Assembly (NCBI GenBank): GCA_035490315.1
Contig: DATHET010000150.1
Coordinates: forward strand, 1-20,869
Direction: 5' to 3'
DNA from: JADJQU01 sp035490315
GTDB lineage: Bacteria; Planctomycetota; UBA1135; GCA-002686595
DNA: 20,869 nucleotides
Below are positions 6,629 through 15,280 of this stretch, one piece after another. The notes beneath the pieces were generated by a model. The model searched no databases. It saw nothing but the letters and a program-made list of their open reading frames with translations, and had not been told where the DNA came from. Every line of letters starts with the position of its first letter. The first letter of the stretch is position 1. Both the position numbers and the translations under genes were made by a program.

Positions 6629-7693
6629 TCAGCCGCCGGCGCAGAATTTCCCGAGCGCCGCGAGGAAATCTTCCCCGGCCCTTGCCTTCAGGATCTCGAG
6701 CTGCTTCTCCGGCGGGACTTCGTAATCCGGATTCAGCTGCCACGACCCGTCGGGCTTAGTGACCTTGCTTTCCATCTCGCGGATCGCTCGCAAGTCCTCG
6801 AGGATCAAGGGCAGCGCCTCCGCGCGTCGCTTCGCGAGAAAATTCGCGGCGCCCCAGGCGAGCAGCGCGCGATCATTCTCGTAGGTGCTGCGCTTCCATC
6901 CCGTGAGATCCGCGATCGAGAGCTGCCGCAAACCATCCGGGCCACTCGCCATCACGCCTTTCAACTGCTCGCTCCAGCTCCTGTGCTCCTTCTTCGCCAC
7001 GAAGCCCGAGCGCGACGGGAAGCAATAAATCGAGCCGCACACGTTCATCTCGACCTGCCACGCAAGCCCCTGCATCAACCAGTTGGGCAGTCTCTCGAAA
7101 CGATCGAACAGCGCGAGCTGCGTCGCTCGATTGGCCAGCTCGTTCTTCGGATTCCATTCCTTGACGTCAGGTGACGTGGCGAGGAACGCGGCCGCGAGCG
7201 GCTGCTCCAGCACGAAGCCGAGCTGTTGCTTCGTGCCCTGCGCCCAGGACGTCAAATAGCTGAAGCGCTTGCCGAGATCGTCGAGCAAGAGGCCGAAGTC
7301 CTTCGGTCCTTCCAGCTCGAGGATCACGAGCACCGACGGCGGCCGCTCCGCTGGAGCAGGCGCAAGCTTGTCCACGGCGGCGAGAGCGCGCGCGAGAATC
7401 GCGAGCTCGCCCGATGCGCCGCGCTGCTCGCGGTGCACGAACAAGCGCCGCGAATCCGGATCGAGGTCGAGCACATAGCCTTGAGCCTGGGCCCAAGGAA
7501 TCCACGGCTCGGCGGCGGCCGCTACCGGTTTTCCGAGGGTGCTCTCGACATCCGCGCCGCGGTAGCTCGTCCCCTTCCAGCGCACGACCGCCGACGCCTC
7601 CGCCGTCTTGCCAGGCTCCTGCCTCGGCCTTGCCTCCACAGGCGCGCGGCTCAGGCCACAAGCAACGGCCAGCAAGAGAGATAGAACCCGCAT
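6629..7693 (-). CDS. Secreted protein resembling a zinc metallopeptidase without its metal ligands
   Basis: The 354-residue product begins with a signal peptide (MRVLSLLLAVACGLSRAPVEA), and an AGAAGGA-like Shine-Dalgarno (AGAAGGA) stands 7 bases before the ATG at 7693. The centre has the layout of gluzincin/MA-type peptidases (HExxH, then LPxWLxEGLA). Here the first motif reads N184-E-L-A-N188 and the second reads LPNWLMQGLAW, with Gln208 where Glu is expected. All three expected zinc ligands are thus replaced, while Glu185 is kept. The C-terminus is helical (LEILKARAGEDFLAALGKF). I infer a non-catalytic relative, perhaps binding peptides; the family assignment comes from motif layout alone. 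Confidence 0.7.
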   Translation of the reverse strand: MRVLSLLLAVACGLSRAPVEARPRQEPGKTAEASAVVRWKGTSYRGADVESTLGKPVAAAAEPWIPWAQAQGYVLDLDPDSRRLFVHREQRGASGELAILARALAAVDKLAPAPAERPPSVLVILELEGPKDFGLLLDDLGKRFSYLTSWAQGTKQQLGFVLEQPLAAAFLATSPDVKEWNPKNELANRATQLALFDRFERLPNWLMQGLAWQVEMNVCGSIYCFPSRSGFVAKKEHRSWSEQLKGVMASGPDGLRQLSIADLTGWKRSTYENDRALLAWGAANFLAKRRAEALPLILEDLRAIREMESKVTKPDGSWQLNPDYEVPPEKQLEILKARAGEDFLAALGKFCAGG

Positions 7694-7848
7694 GGGTAGA
7701 TCCTTCTAACCTCTCCGTGTCGATTGGGCACGAGTCGAGATAACAAGATCCCCTTCCAAACCCTGCAGGCCGAAGTGGCGCGGCTTGGCCCACACGAAAG
7801 TGTCGAGCTGATGGAATGCTCAGCCGTGCGCCAGTCGCCGCTCGAGAG

Positions 7849-10188
7849 CTACTGACAAACTACGTACTGCAGCCCGTCCGAGAGCATCGTGTTGTTCGGC
7901 GCGGAGATCCCCGGGTCGCGGCCCCACCACTGGCAGTGGACCAGCGTGCCCGCTGTGGAGAGCGCCGAGAGCGGACTGCCGCCAAGCGCGCCAGCCGCGA
8001 ACGCGTTCATGTCGATCGACGGAGCTCCCGAGCAATCGTTCGGCGGCGGATTGCCGCCGCTCGGCCCGCCCGGCGTGCGCCGGATCGGCGCGGCCAGACA
8101 CAGCGTGCCGCCCTGGAACGGCGTCGCGCTCGCGCCGCTGACGCTGTAGAGCAGGAGGCAGGGCTTGTTGTTCAGCATCTGTGTCGCGCTGACCACGAAG
8201 CCCGACGTTGCGCTCGCCCTGGGTGTGCCCGTCGAGCGGATCACCGGCGTGCAGCCTTGGCTGTTCATCTTGGCGGTGCAGTACGCGAGCGGCGCAGCAC
8301 ACGGGGGTTCGACGCGCGCCAGGCTGCAGCCTGATGACGCGGCGACCTCGACGTAGGAAGCGCCAGGCGCCAGGGCGGGCACGTTGCACTGTCCGTATTG
8401 GTTGGCCCCCCAGGCGACAAGCGAGCCGTCGCTGCGGCAGCCCAGGCTGTGGTACCAGCCCGCCGCGATGCTGACGTAGGTCATTCCCGCTGGCAGGCCA
8501 GGCACGTTGCATTGCCCATAGCTGTTGTTTCCCCAGGCGATGACCACACCTTCGCTGCGGCGTGCGAGGCTGAAGTACTTGCCGGCGTCGATCCCGATGT
8601 AGGAATGGCCCGGAGGCAAGGCAGGAACGTTGCCTGCGCTGTATCCCCAGGCAACGACAGATCCGTCGCTGCGGCGCGCGACGCTGTGGTCCACGCCTGC
8701 GGAGATCTCGACATAGGAGAGACCTGCTGGCAGCGCGGGCACGTTGCATTGGGCTGTGGAGTTGTGCCCCCAGGCGAGCACCGAACCGTCGCTGCATCGT
8801 GCGAGGCTATGGGTTCCGCCCGCGGAGACTTCGACGAAGGAAAGACCTGGCGGCAGGGCGGGCAGGTTGCACTGGCCATAGGAATTCTGGCCCCAGGCGA
8901 CGATCACGCCGTCGCTGCGTCGTGCGAGGCTATGGCTCCCGCCCGCGGAGACCTCGACGAAGGAAAGGCCAGGCGGCGCGACGGGCACGTTGCACTCGCC
9001 GTAGGTGTTGTCTCCCCAGGCGACGATCGCGCCGTCGCTCCGACGTGCGAGCGCGAACTTCTCCGTCCCAGGCGTGGAATCGCCGCCCGCGGAAATTTCG
9101 ACGTAGGAGGTGCCGCGCGGCAGACCGGGCACGTTGCATTGGGCACGCTGGTTCAATCCCCAGCCCTGCAGCAACCCGTCGCTGCGGCGCGCCAGGCTGT
9201 AGGACTGGCCTGCGCTGACTTCGAGGTACGAGAGCCCCGGCGGCAGGGCGGGCACGTTGCATTCGCCCTTGAAGTTCTCTCCCCAGGCCACGAGCGAGCC
9301 ATCGCTGCGGCGCGCCAGGCTGTGGAATCCGCCGGCGGCAACTTCGACGTAGCTGATGCCCGGCGGGAGTGTGGGCACGTTGCCTAGGCCGTTGATGTTG
9401 TATCCCCAGGCGACGACCGAGCCGTCGCTGCGCAGCGCCAAGCTGTGCGTCCAGCCCGCGGCAATCTGGACGTAGGAGAGGCCCGGGGGTAGGACGGGCA
9501 CGTTGCATTGCCCCACTGTGTTGAGGCCCCAGGCAACGACGGTTCCGTCGCTGCGGCGCGCAAGGCTGTGGTATCCGCCCGCGGAGATCTCGACGTAGGA
9601 CAGTCCGGCCGGCAGGGCGGGCACGTGGCGCTGTCCGTATTGATCGCTCCCCCAGGCGACGACGGAGCCGTCGCTGCGCCGCGCGAGACTGTGATCGCCT
9701 CCAGCGGCAACCTCGGTGTACGAGAGGCCGGGCGGCAGCGCCAGCACGCCGCACTTTTCGTAGACGTTGCTGCCCCAGGCGACGACGGAACCATTGCTGC
9801 GGCGCGCCAGCGTGTGGGAATTGCCCGCGCCAACCTCCACGTAGGTAATGCCGGCCGGAAGGGCGGGAACCAGGCACTGACCGATCGCGTTGTCCCCCCA
9901 GGCGATGAGCGAGCCGTCGCCGCGCCGCGCGAGGGCGTGGAATCCGCCGGCGGAGACCTGGACGGCATTCGAGGTGTCGCTGTTGACCACCATGAGCCCC
10001 CATCCGACGACTTGAGTCTGCCCGACTGCATCACCGGAGACTCCGAGCGTCGCCGCTGCGAACAGCAGTGCAAGGCCAAGAACAGGCTTGGGCAGCTGAC
10101 CGCCCCGACGGCTAATCGAATCCGCGTGGGTGGTCGCACCATGCAACTCGTCACGCCGGAAAATCTTCAGAATCTGCGGCAGTTTCAT
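7849..10188 (-). CDS. Large secreted RCC1-repeat beta-propeller protein
   Basis: The 779-residue product starts at the ATG at 10186-10188 behind a good ribosome-binding site (GGAGG on the minus strand). A signal region with LGLALLFAAATLGVSG lies at residues 37-55. Thirteen RCC1-type repeats of about 46 residues follow (consensus HSLARRSDGSVVAWGxNxYG, then QCNVPALPPGLSYVEVSAGG), plus a broken fourteenth (CSLARVEPP). The repeats are unusually alike. The C-terminus (from CAAPLAYCTAKMNSQGC, through PFQGGTLCLAAPIRRTPGG and IDMNAFAAGALGG, to HCQWWGRDPG) is a module I recognise from planctomycete secreted proteins. Part of it (a hydrophobic strand, PF..G..C, then A/P-LRR/IRR) resembles the C-terminal module of the gene at 2-1612. 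Role unknown; probably extracellular binding. Confidence 0.9.
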   Translation of the reverse strand: MKLPQILKIFRRDELHGATTHADSISRRGGQLPKPVLGLALLFAAATLGVSGDAVGQTQVVGWGLMVVNSDTSNAVQVSAGGFHALARRGDGSLIAWGDNAIGQCLVPALPAGITYVEVGAGNSHTLARRSNGSVVAWGSNVYEKCGVLALPPGLSYTEVAAGGDHSLARRSDGSVVAWGSDQYGQRHVPALPAGLSYVEISAGGYHSLARRSDGTVVAWGLNTVGQCNVPVLPPGLSYVQIAAGWTHSLALRSDGSVVAWGYNINGLGNVPTLPPGISYVEVAAGGFHSLARRSDGSLVAWGENFKGECNVPALPPGLSYLEVSAGQSYSLARRSDGLLQGWGLNQRAQCNVPGLPRGTSYVEISAGGDSTPGTEKFALARRSDGAIVAWGDNTYGECNVPVAPPGLSFVEVSAGGSHSLARRSDGVIVAWGQNSYGQCNLPALPPGLSFVEVSAGGTHSLARCSDGSVLAWGHNSTAQCNVPALPAGLSYVEISAGVDHSVARRSDGSVVAWGYSAGNVPALPPGHSYIGIDAGKYFSLARRSEGVVIAWGNNSYGQCNVPGLPAGMTYVSIAAGWYHSLGCRSDGSLVAWGANQYGQCNVPALAPGASYVEVAASSGCSLARVEPPCAAPLAYCTAKMNSQGCTPVIRSTGTPRASATSGFVVSATQMLNNKPCLLLYSVSGASATPFQGGTLCLAAPIRRTPGGPSGGNPPPNDCSGAPSIDMNAFAAGALGGSPLSALSTAGTLVHCQWWGRDPGISAPNNTMLSDGLQYVVCQ
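8330..9975 (-). repeat. Tandem ~138-bp coding repeats of the RCC1 gene
   Basis: Thirteen copies of a unit of about 46 codons (138 bp) lie head to tail inside the RCC1 gene. The unit contains, on the plus strand, blocks such as GGGCACGTTGCA and CCGTCGCTGCGGCG. One unit (around 9060-9110) carries a short insertion (GDSTPGTEKFALARR). The copies are similar enough at DNA level to allow unequal recombination. Confidence 0.8.
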
Positions 10189-10496
10189 GGAGGCCCTCCT
10201 TCGATTCAGGTCAGCGGACGGGACATGCTACCAGTGAAACCCTATCTGGGCGGATGCGCAACTTTCGAGCACTTGGCTTCGTCCTCGTCTCTGGAGCTCG
10301 GTCTCGGAACTCGGCGCTGACGCTCCGATCGTCCAGTTGGATCCGTCCAGTCAGCAGCTGATCTGGCGTCAGCTCGAAGGCGGAGACACGCGGGAGATCG
10401 GCGACGGGCCTCTCCTGCGCTCTCTTGGTTGCGCTGGATGTCGACATCGGACCGTGACGGGTGAGGTGCCGCGTCTCGACGCGGACGAAGTCGTCG
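10189..10496. other. 308-base gap holding a gene remnant
   Basis: There is no intact gene between the RCC1 gene's start and the sigma-fusion gene's stop. The left part should contain the minus-strand promoter of the RCC1 gene. The right part holds the fragment at 10355-10420 described separately; the remainder shows nothing I can interpret. Confidence 0.5.
10355..10420 (+). pseudogene. Fragment homologous to the neighbouring helical-repeat gene
   Basis: By hand count, 54 of 66 bases match 14524-14589, within the gene at 13195-15120. The encoded text is QLIWRQLEGGDTREIGDGPL against QLIWRHLEGNDTWDIGDERL. Similarity fades on both sides; downstream LLRSL may continue after another frameshift as VALDVDIGP. 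It is best read as a decayed partial copy of a paralogue. Confidence 0.65.
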
Positions 10497-11655
10497 TCAT
10501 GGCCACTTCACGATCGTGAGCTCACCTGCCTTCAGGTGAAGTGGGATCCTAGCGAGCTCGTCGGTGTGCCCATCTTCATGAGGCGGTCCGTAGAGCACCA
10601 CCTCGGTGGCATTCAGCGGAACGGCGACCGCCGCGGAACGGCCTTCGATGAGGTGCAGCGAATCGAAAGCGGCTCCCCCCTTCTCGTCTTCGAAGGCGGT
10701 AGTCCAGACCCCCGCCCCGTCCTTGGCGTCGACGAACATCGCGGTTGCGACTTTCAGCTTCGATCCACTGGCGTCGATCTGCACATGCGCGGCGCGCGGC
10801 ACGACGATCTCGAGGTGCTCCACGTCAGCTTGACTCGCCAGATCGACGTTGGTGATGCGGTTGGCTCCCGGTGTCAAGGCGCTGAGCATCGCGACGGATC
10901 TCGACACGTTTCTCAGCTCGAACCGGCCCTCCGCATCGCATCGGACGCGCTCGCCCTCCATGTAGGTATCTTCGACCGCGTCATGGTCGAGCACGCGATC
11001 CTGGACGATGCGGTAGAGGAACACCTCCGCATGAGCGATCGGAGTCTTTTCCGTATCGATGACTCGACCGGCGACGCGCGCGTAGCTGGACTCGGCGGAC
11101 ATGTCGATGCGAACCCCGCGCGAGCCCGCGGGAATGGGATCGGTGTCCTGGACGTGCATGGTGCGACGGTCGAGCACGCGCAGCCTGTAATCGCCGTCGA
11201 CCAATCCATCCACGAAGAAGTGCCCCAGCCCGTCCGTCCTGCTTCCCGAGTTGGATTCCAGACCGAGGAGCAGCGTCTCGAGCTCGACCCGGCCATACCT
11301 TCCATTCGGTGCAACCCTTGGGTTTTCGAGATTCCCGATGATTTGACCATCCAGCCGCTTCACCAGCGCGCCTGCGAGCGGACGGCCGGAATCGTCGAAA
11401 ACAACGCCTTCGATCCGCAACGGCTCGGACGCAGCTTTCAGGACGATCCGAAGCGGTTGCGCGAAGACCAGCGAGAGGTCTCCTCGGTTGTTCTCGGCGC
11501 GGGGCGCGACCTCGAGAAGCTCGTAGCCGCGCTTGATCACGCGCAGTTTTTCCCAGCCGGTGCGATCGAAGCAATGCACCTGGAAGCGGCCGCGCTCGTC
11601 GCTCCTGTCGGAGCCGCGGCCGAGGCATAGGTAGGCGTCAGGCACCGGAGCCCCG
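10497..11655 (-). CDS. 3' part of the sigma-factor fusion gene: carboxypeptidase-regulatory-like domains
   Basis: This frame has no start of its own; it continues the gene beginning at 13045 after a frameshift at the C-run 11651-11654. It reads GAPVPDAYLCLGRGSDR and encodes about 385 further residues. Three Ig-like carboxypeptidase-regulatory (CarboxypepD_reg) units are visible: one at the junction (APVPDAYLCLG..DERGRFQV), a second (IEGVVFDDSGRPLAGALVKR, GHFFVDGLVDGDYRLRV) and a third (VAGRVIDTEKTPIAHAEVFL, DAEGRFELRNV). It ends in a strand-rich tail (LARIPLHLKAGELTIVKWP). With one base restored, 10497-13045 gives exactly 850 codons. By topology this part should be outside the membrane. Confidence 0.75.
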
Positions 11656-13045
11656 CTGGAAACACGACGGTCCCGTCCAGACGGTCCGGGTGGGAGGCTG
11701 AGCAAGAGAGCTCGATGCGCAGCGACTCGCGTCCATCGTCGGGCAAGAGCTGTCGCGCGATCGGATCGCAGCCGGCATGGCTGGTCGTGAGCAGAGCTCG
11801 CGGCATCAGCGGGGCATTCGGCATCCGGAACTGGCCTGCCGCATCCGAGACCACTTCCCATGGACTGGTCGCGGAGCGATCGAGTACGTGCTGCAAGCGT
11901 GTCCGCAGATCTCTCGGCAGCACGATCGAGACGTGTGCCTCGGCGAGCGGCACCCCTGCATTGTCGACAACTACCCCGGCAAGCGGCGCGCTGGACGCGA
12001 CGACCAGGGCGTAGATCGGCTCGACCTCGTATTCGCCGACCCGCGGCTCGAGCACGGTCGCGAACCCCTCGCTCAAGGAACGCAAGGCTCCAGGAATCTG
12101 CGGATCGACCATCGCAAATTCACCGCGCTCGTCACTGATCGCTTCCAGAGTCTCGAGCGCGGGCAACTTGGACTTCGGCACGAAACCGACCCGAACGCCT
12201 TCGATCGGTTGGTCGTCGATTCCGAGCACGATTCCGTGAATCCGCTTCGGTGACTGCACGGGAGCGTCGGCAAGTGTCGCCGGCGGTGAAGGCCTCGCCG
12301 TGCGTTCCGATTCCTGTGCCACCTCGACGATCTCGGATGCCTCCACGGACTCCTTGCCTGCCGCCGCCGACACGCTCGCTGTCGGATCGGGTCTCGACAA
12401 CAGCGCAATCCCGAGCACCCCCGCCGCCAGGAGAAGCAGCACGCCCGCGGCGATCCAACCAACTTTGAGTTTCACGAGCAGGGCTCCGATCACGGGTGCA
12501 TCAAGTCGAGGAAGGAGCGGTGCCAGTGCGGCAAGCCATGCGCCCCGATCGCCGTCGTGGTCGCGATCGAGCCGCTCGCGAAGCCGCTCCAATCCACGCT
12601 GCAGTCGGGTGTGCACCGTGCGCAGCGGCGCGCGCGTGCGCTCGGCGATCTCGCCTGGCGTCAGGCCGTCGAAGTAGCGCAGAAGAATTGCGCTCCGACA
12701 GGGCTCATCGAGCCCTCGCACCGCCGCGACGAGCCGCTCATGGATCTCGAGCCGCTCGAGAGGGCTATCGTCCGGCGCGGTGAGCTCGCGCCGCGCCGCA
12801 TCCTGCTCGCGCGCCTCGCGCCTTTTCGAGCCGCGGAGTCGTGCACGGGCAAGATTCCGGAGCACGCCGGCGAACCACGCCTTCGACGCGGGAGGACGCG
12901 ACGGCCCGCCCTCCAGCGTGGCGAGCCAGGCCTCTTGCGCCAGGTCCTCGGCCTCGTGCTCGTCGCGCACGAGGGCGCGAGCCAGCCCGCGGACCCAATC
13001 CGCGTGCTCGATCCACGCTTCGACACCTGTTACTTCCTGCGACAT
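11537..13045 (-). CDS. 5' part of the gene: ECF-type sigma-70 factor with membrane anchor and regulatory-like domains
   Basis: ATG at 13043-13045. Residues about 10-78 are sigma region 2 (HEAEDLAQEAWLATLEG, then WFAGVLRNLARARLRGSKRR). Residues about 98-160 are region 4 (LDEPCRSAILLRYFDGLTP, GEIAERTRAPLRTVHTRLQR, a helix-turn-helix). A single membrane segment follows at about 196-217 (GWIAAGVLLLLAAGVLGIAL), then two CarboxypepD_reg-like units (IHGIVLGIDDQPIEGVRVGF; LAGVVVDNAGVPLAEAHVSI). True coding ends near GTVVFPAG (about 11656); the remaining codons to 11537 are out-of-frame reading. The sigma half would be cytoplasmic and the rest outside, so the protein may sense an envelope signal without a separate anti-sigma factor (inference). 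It is divergent from the gene at 13195. Confidence 0.85.
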   Translation of the reverse strand: MSQEVTGVEAWIEHADWVRGLARALVRDEHEAEDLAQEAWLATLEGGPSRPPASKAWFAGVLRNLARARLRGSKRREAREQDAARRELTAPDDSPLERLEIHERLVAAVRGLDEPCRSAILLRYFDGLTPGEIAERTRAPLRTVHTRLQRGLERLRERLDRDHDGDRGAWLAALAPLLPRLDAPVIGALLVKLKVGWIAAGVLLLLAAGVLGIALLSRPDPTASVSAAAGKESVEASEIVEVAQESERTARPSPPATLADAPVQSPKRIHGIVLGIDDQPIEGVRVGFVPKSKLPALETLEAISDERGEFAMVDPQIPGALRSLSEGFATVLEPRVGEYEVEPIYALVVASSAPLAGVVVDNAGVPLAEAHVSIVLPRDLRTRLQHVLDRSATSPWEVVSDAAGQFRMPNAPLMPRALLTTSHAGCDPIARQLLPDDGRESLRIELSCSASHPDRLDGTVVFPAGLRCLTPTYASAAAPTGATSAAASRCIASIAPAGKNCA

Positions 13046-13194
13046 CGGGTTCTGAGGCTCCGCGGCAAGGTTGCCGTGCGCGGCGATCGTGCGTCAGCTT
13101 GTTTCGATTTCCTGTTTCGCGAGGGCGCCTCCGGGAAGTTGCACGCCCTCGCCGCGTCTGCTCGACTAGCCTCGATCCCCCGGGGACCCTGCCC

Positions 13195-15120
13195 ATGCGC
13201 TTCGCGGCAACTCTCGTTCTGCTCTCGATCGCCTCGGGACAGGGCGTCATCGACGAACCGTCGTGGTGGGAGGCTGAATCCCGAGCCTCCGACCGATTGG
13301 AGCGCAGGGACGCGACGGTCCTCGCAGCGGAGACCTCGAAGCTGCCGCCGACGCGGGAGGCTGGCGAGCTGCTCTACCGCCTGGACGTCCACTTCCGCGC
13401 CGGACACGACGCCGACACGCTGCAAGCCCTCGACGCCCTCGCCGCCGCCGAGCCGCCCCTGCCTCCGGTCATCGCCGGGGAGGCCATCCAATCCATGATC
13501 GGTCGCAAGGAACGCGCCCTCGCGATCGCGGCCATCGAGCGATTCCCGAAGGCCCAGGCGGGCTGGACCTACGTGCTCATGAAGGATTGGGCCGCGGAGG
13601 CGGGCTGGGAAGCTGTCGATGCGTGGGCCGCGAAACTCCAGGACGCCGAGCCGACCTTCTGGCTTCGCGAGCGCTTGCGTCTGCGCGCTGAGCACGGCAA
13701 GTCCGGGGTGCTCTTCGCGCAGCTCGTCGCGGACGCGAAGGCGCACCCCGACGATGTCCAGCGCTTCCTCACCCTGCGCCGTCTCCGCGGCGAGGTCACG
13801 CCTGCGCCCGACCTCGACTGGATGGCCCCGGATTTCCGGCCGCGCTCCGCTTTCGATGCCGCCCAGTTGGCCCTCGAGGTGCGCGGCGCTCCGGCCGTCG
13901 TGCTGCTCGAACGCGCCCTCGCGATGCCGATCCAGGACGAGGACATCCCGCAAATCCGCGACTGGGTGTCCCACCGCTGCTCGATCCCGAAGCTCACATC
14001 CGGCGACGATGGCTGGCGGCAGTGGCTCGTGAATTCGATGCGCTGGGCGCTCGTCGAGGCGTACAGGTCCTCGGGTGAGGCGCAGAAAGCGCAGGAGCTG
14101 CTCGTCGCCCTCGCGAAAGAGAATCCAGGCGCCGACGGTGTACCGGCGATCTCGCTCTTCCTGGCCGGCGCGGTGCAGGCCGAATCGGGTGGACGCGTGA
14201 TCGAATCCGCCGTGCGCGCGGCCGAGGACGAGCAACACGAGTCCGCGGAGTACTGGACGAAGCGCGCGGACTATTTCGCGGGCCGAGGCGAGCGCAGCCA
14301 GGAACTCGAGGCCGTCGACCGCGCGCTCGCGCTGTCGCGCTCCGACCCGGAGGGAGGAGGCAGTTACTTCCTGATTCTGCGGCGCGCGAAATTGCTGGGG
14401 AGCGCGGATGGCTTCGCATTTCTCGCCTTGGAAATCGCTCGACTCCCGGTCGACTCGAGGTACGAAGGTTTCCTGCTCAACAGGCTCGTCGAGGACTACG
14501 GCGATCTGCTCGTCGGCCACGAGCAGCTGATCTGGCGGCATCTCGAAGGCAATGACACGTGGGATATCGGCGACGAGCGCCTGCTGCGTTTCCTGGTCGA
14601 GCATTGCGACGCTCCGAAGCTCGGCGAATTCTGGGCTCGCGCCGAGAAGGTGGCCGCCGATCAGCCTGGATTGCGCACGCCGACCCTGGCGCTGATCGCG
14701 CACCGCCATGGTGACGCGCCGCGCGCCGCCCTGCTGCTCGCGCAGGTCATGGCCCTAGTGCCCCACGGCGGTGCGCGTGAGGCGGCCGCCATCACGCTGT
14801 TCGAAGCCAGCCGCGACATAGGCAAGTGGAAGCTCGCGGATGCTGTGTGGCCCGTCGCACGGCGCAGACTGACCCCCGACGAGCGCGCGCCCTGGCTGGC
14901 CGACCTCGCACTCGCCCAGGCAAAGGCCGGCGAGGCGGACATGGCGATGCGCACCTGGGCACGAGCCGCGAATCTCGACCGCCGCGAGCTATCGGAGCTT
15001 TCATCGATGGCCGCTGCTGGTCTGCGCGAGCGACTCGTTGCCTTCTACACGGACCTCGCGGAGCGCGATCCGGCGACGGCGCCCTTGGTTGAGCGCGTGC
15101 TGCGCGACCTGGCCAGATAG
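13195..15120 (+). CDS. Secreted TPR/helical-repeat protein
   Basis: The 641-residue product starts at ATG 13195 with a short signal peptide (MRFAATLVLLSIASGQG). The rest is almost entirely alpha-helical with TPR-like pairs, for example ALVEAYRSSGEAQKAQELLV, YWTKRADYFAGRGERSQELE and WLADLALAQAKAGEADMAMR. No catalytic motif is visible. The gene is divergent from the sigma fusion with 149 bases between starts, so the two could share regulation. A fragment of a paralogue sits at 10355-10420. Role unknown; a protein-binding scaffold is likely from the fold. Confidence 0.8.
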   Translation: MRFAATLVLLSIASGQGVIDEPSWWEAESRASDRLERRDATVLAAETSKLPPTREAGELLYRLDVHFRAGHDADTLQALDALAAAEPPLPPVIAGEAIQSMIGRKERALAIAAIERFPKAQAGWTYVLMKDWAAEAGWEAVDAWAAKLQDAEPTFWLRERLRLRAEHGKSGVLFAQLVADAKAHPDDVQRFLTLRRLRGEVTPAPDLDWMAPDFRPRSAFDAAQLALEVRGAPAVVLLERALAMPIQDEDIPQIRDWVSHRCSIPKLTSGDDGWRQWLVNSMRWALVEAYRSSGEAQKAQELLVALAKENPGADGVPAISLFLAGAVQAESGGRVIESAVRAAEDEQHESAEYWTKRADYFAGRGERSQELEAVDRALALSRSDPEGGGSYFLILRRAKLLGSADGFAFLALEIARLPVDSRYEGFLLNRLVEDYGDLLVGHEQLIWRHLEGNDTWDIGDERLLRFLVEHCDAPKLGEFWARAEKVAADQPGLRTPTLALIAHRHGDAPRAALLLAQVMALVPHGGAREAAAITLFEASRDIGKWKLADAVWPVARRRLTPDERAPWLADLALAQAKAGEADMAMRTWARAANLDRRELSELSSMAAAGLRERLVAFYTDLAERDPATAPLVERVLRDLAR

Positions 15121-15122
15121 AC

Positions 15123-15151
15123 GCCGTCGGCATCCGTGATGTCCCGACGGC
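15123..15151 (+). terminator. Hairpin after the helical-repeat gene
   Basis: An 8-bp perfect stem (GCCGTCGG with CCGACGGC) and a 13-base loop begin 3 bases after the stop codon. There is no clear T-run. It may terminate the upstream transcript before the GHKL gene. Confidence 0.4.
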
Positions 15152-15280
15152 CCTTGCGGACGATGCGAAGGCTGCTTTGGCGCATCATTTCATGCGTTGC
15201 GCGCTCTTCTTCCAAAACCTGGGGCTTTCACCCCAGCGCAATCCAGCCCCTGTGGGTATCGTGCCCGCCTTCACACCACC

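Noticed and set aside
8330..9975. Regular repeats that could suggest a CRISPR array
   Set aside because: The unit is about 138 bp, in frame throughout, and encodes RCC1 repeats; there are no spacers.
13030..14709. Long open frame (559 codons) on the minus strand
   Set aside because: It lies opposite the secreted helical-repeat gene; its product is rich in Arg, Gly and Glu with no recognisable domain, as expected of antisense frames in GC-rich DNA.
15219..15236. Small hairpin CTGGGG/CCCCAG before the GHKL gene
   Set aside because: A 6-bp stem in GC-rich DNA is expected by chance and has no supporting context.
15197..15280. N-terminal extension of the GHKL protein
   Set aside because: The extra 28 residues look unlike protein and the ATPase fold is complete from 15281.
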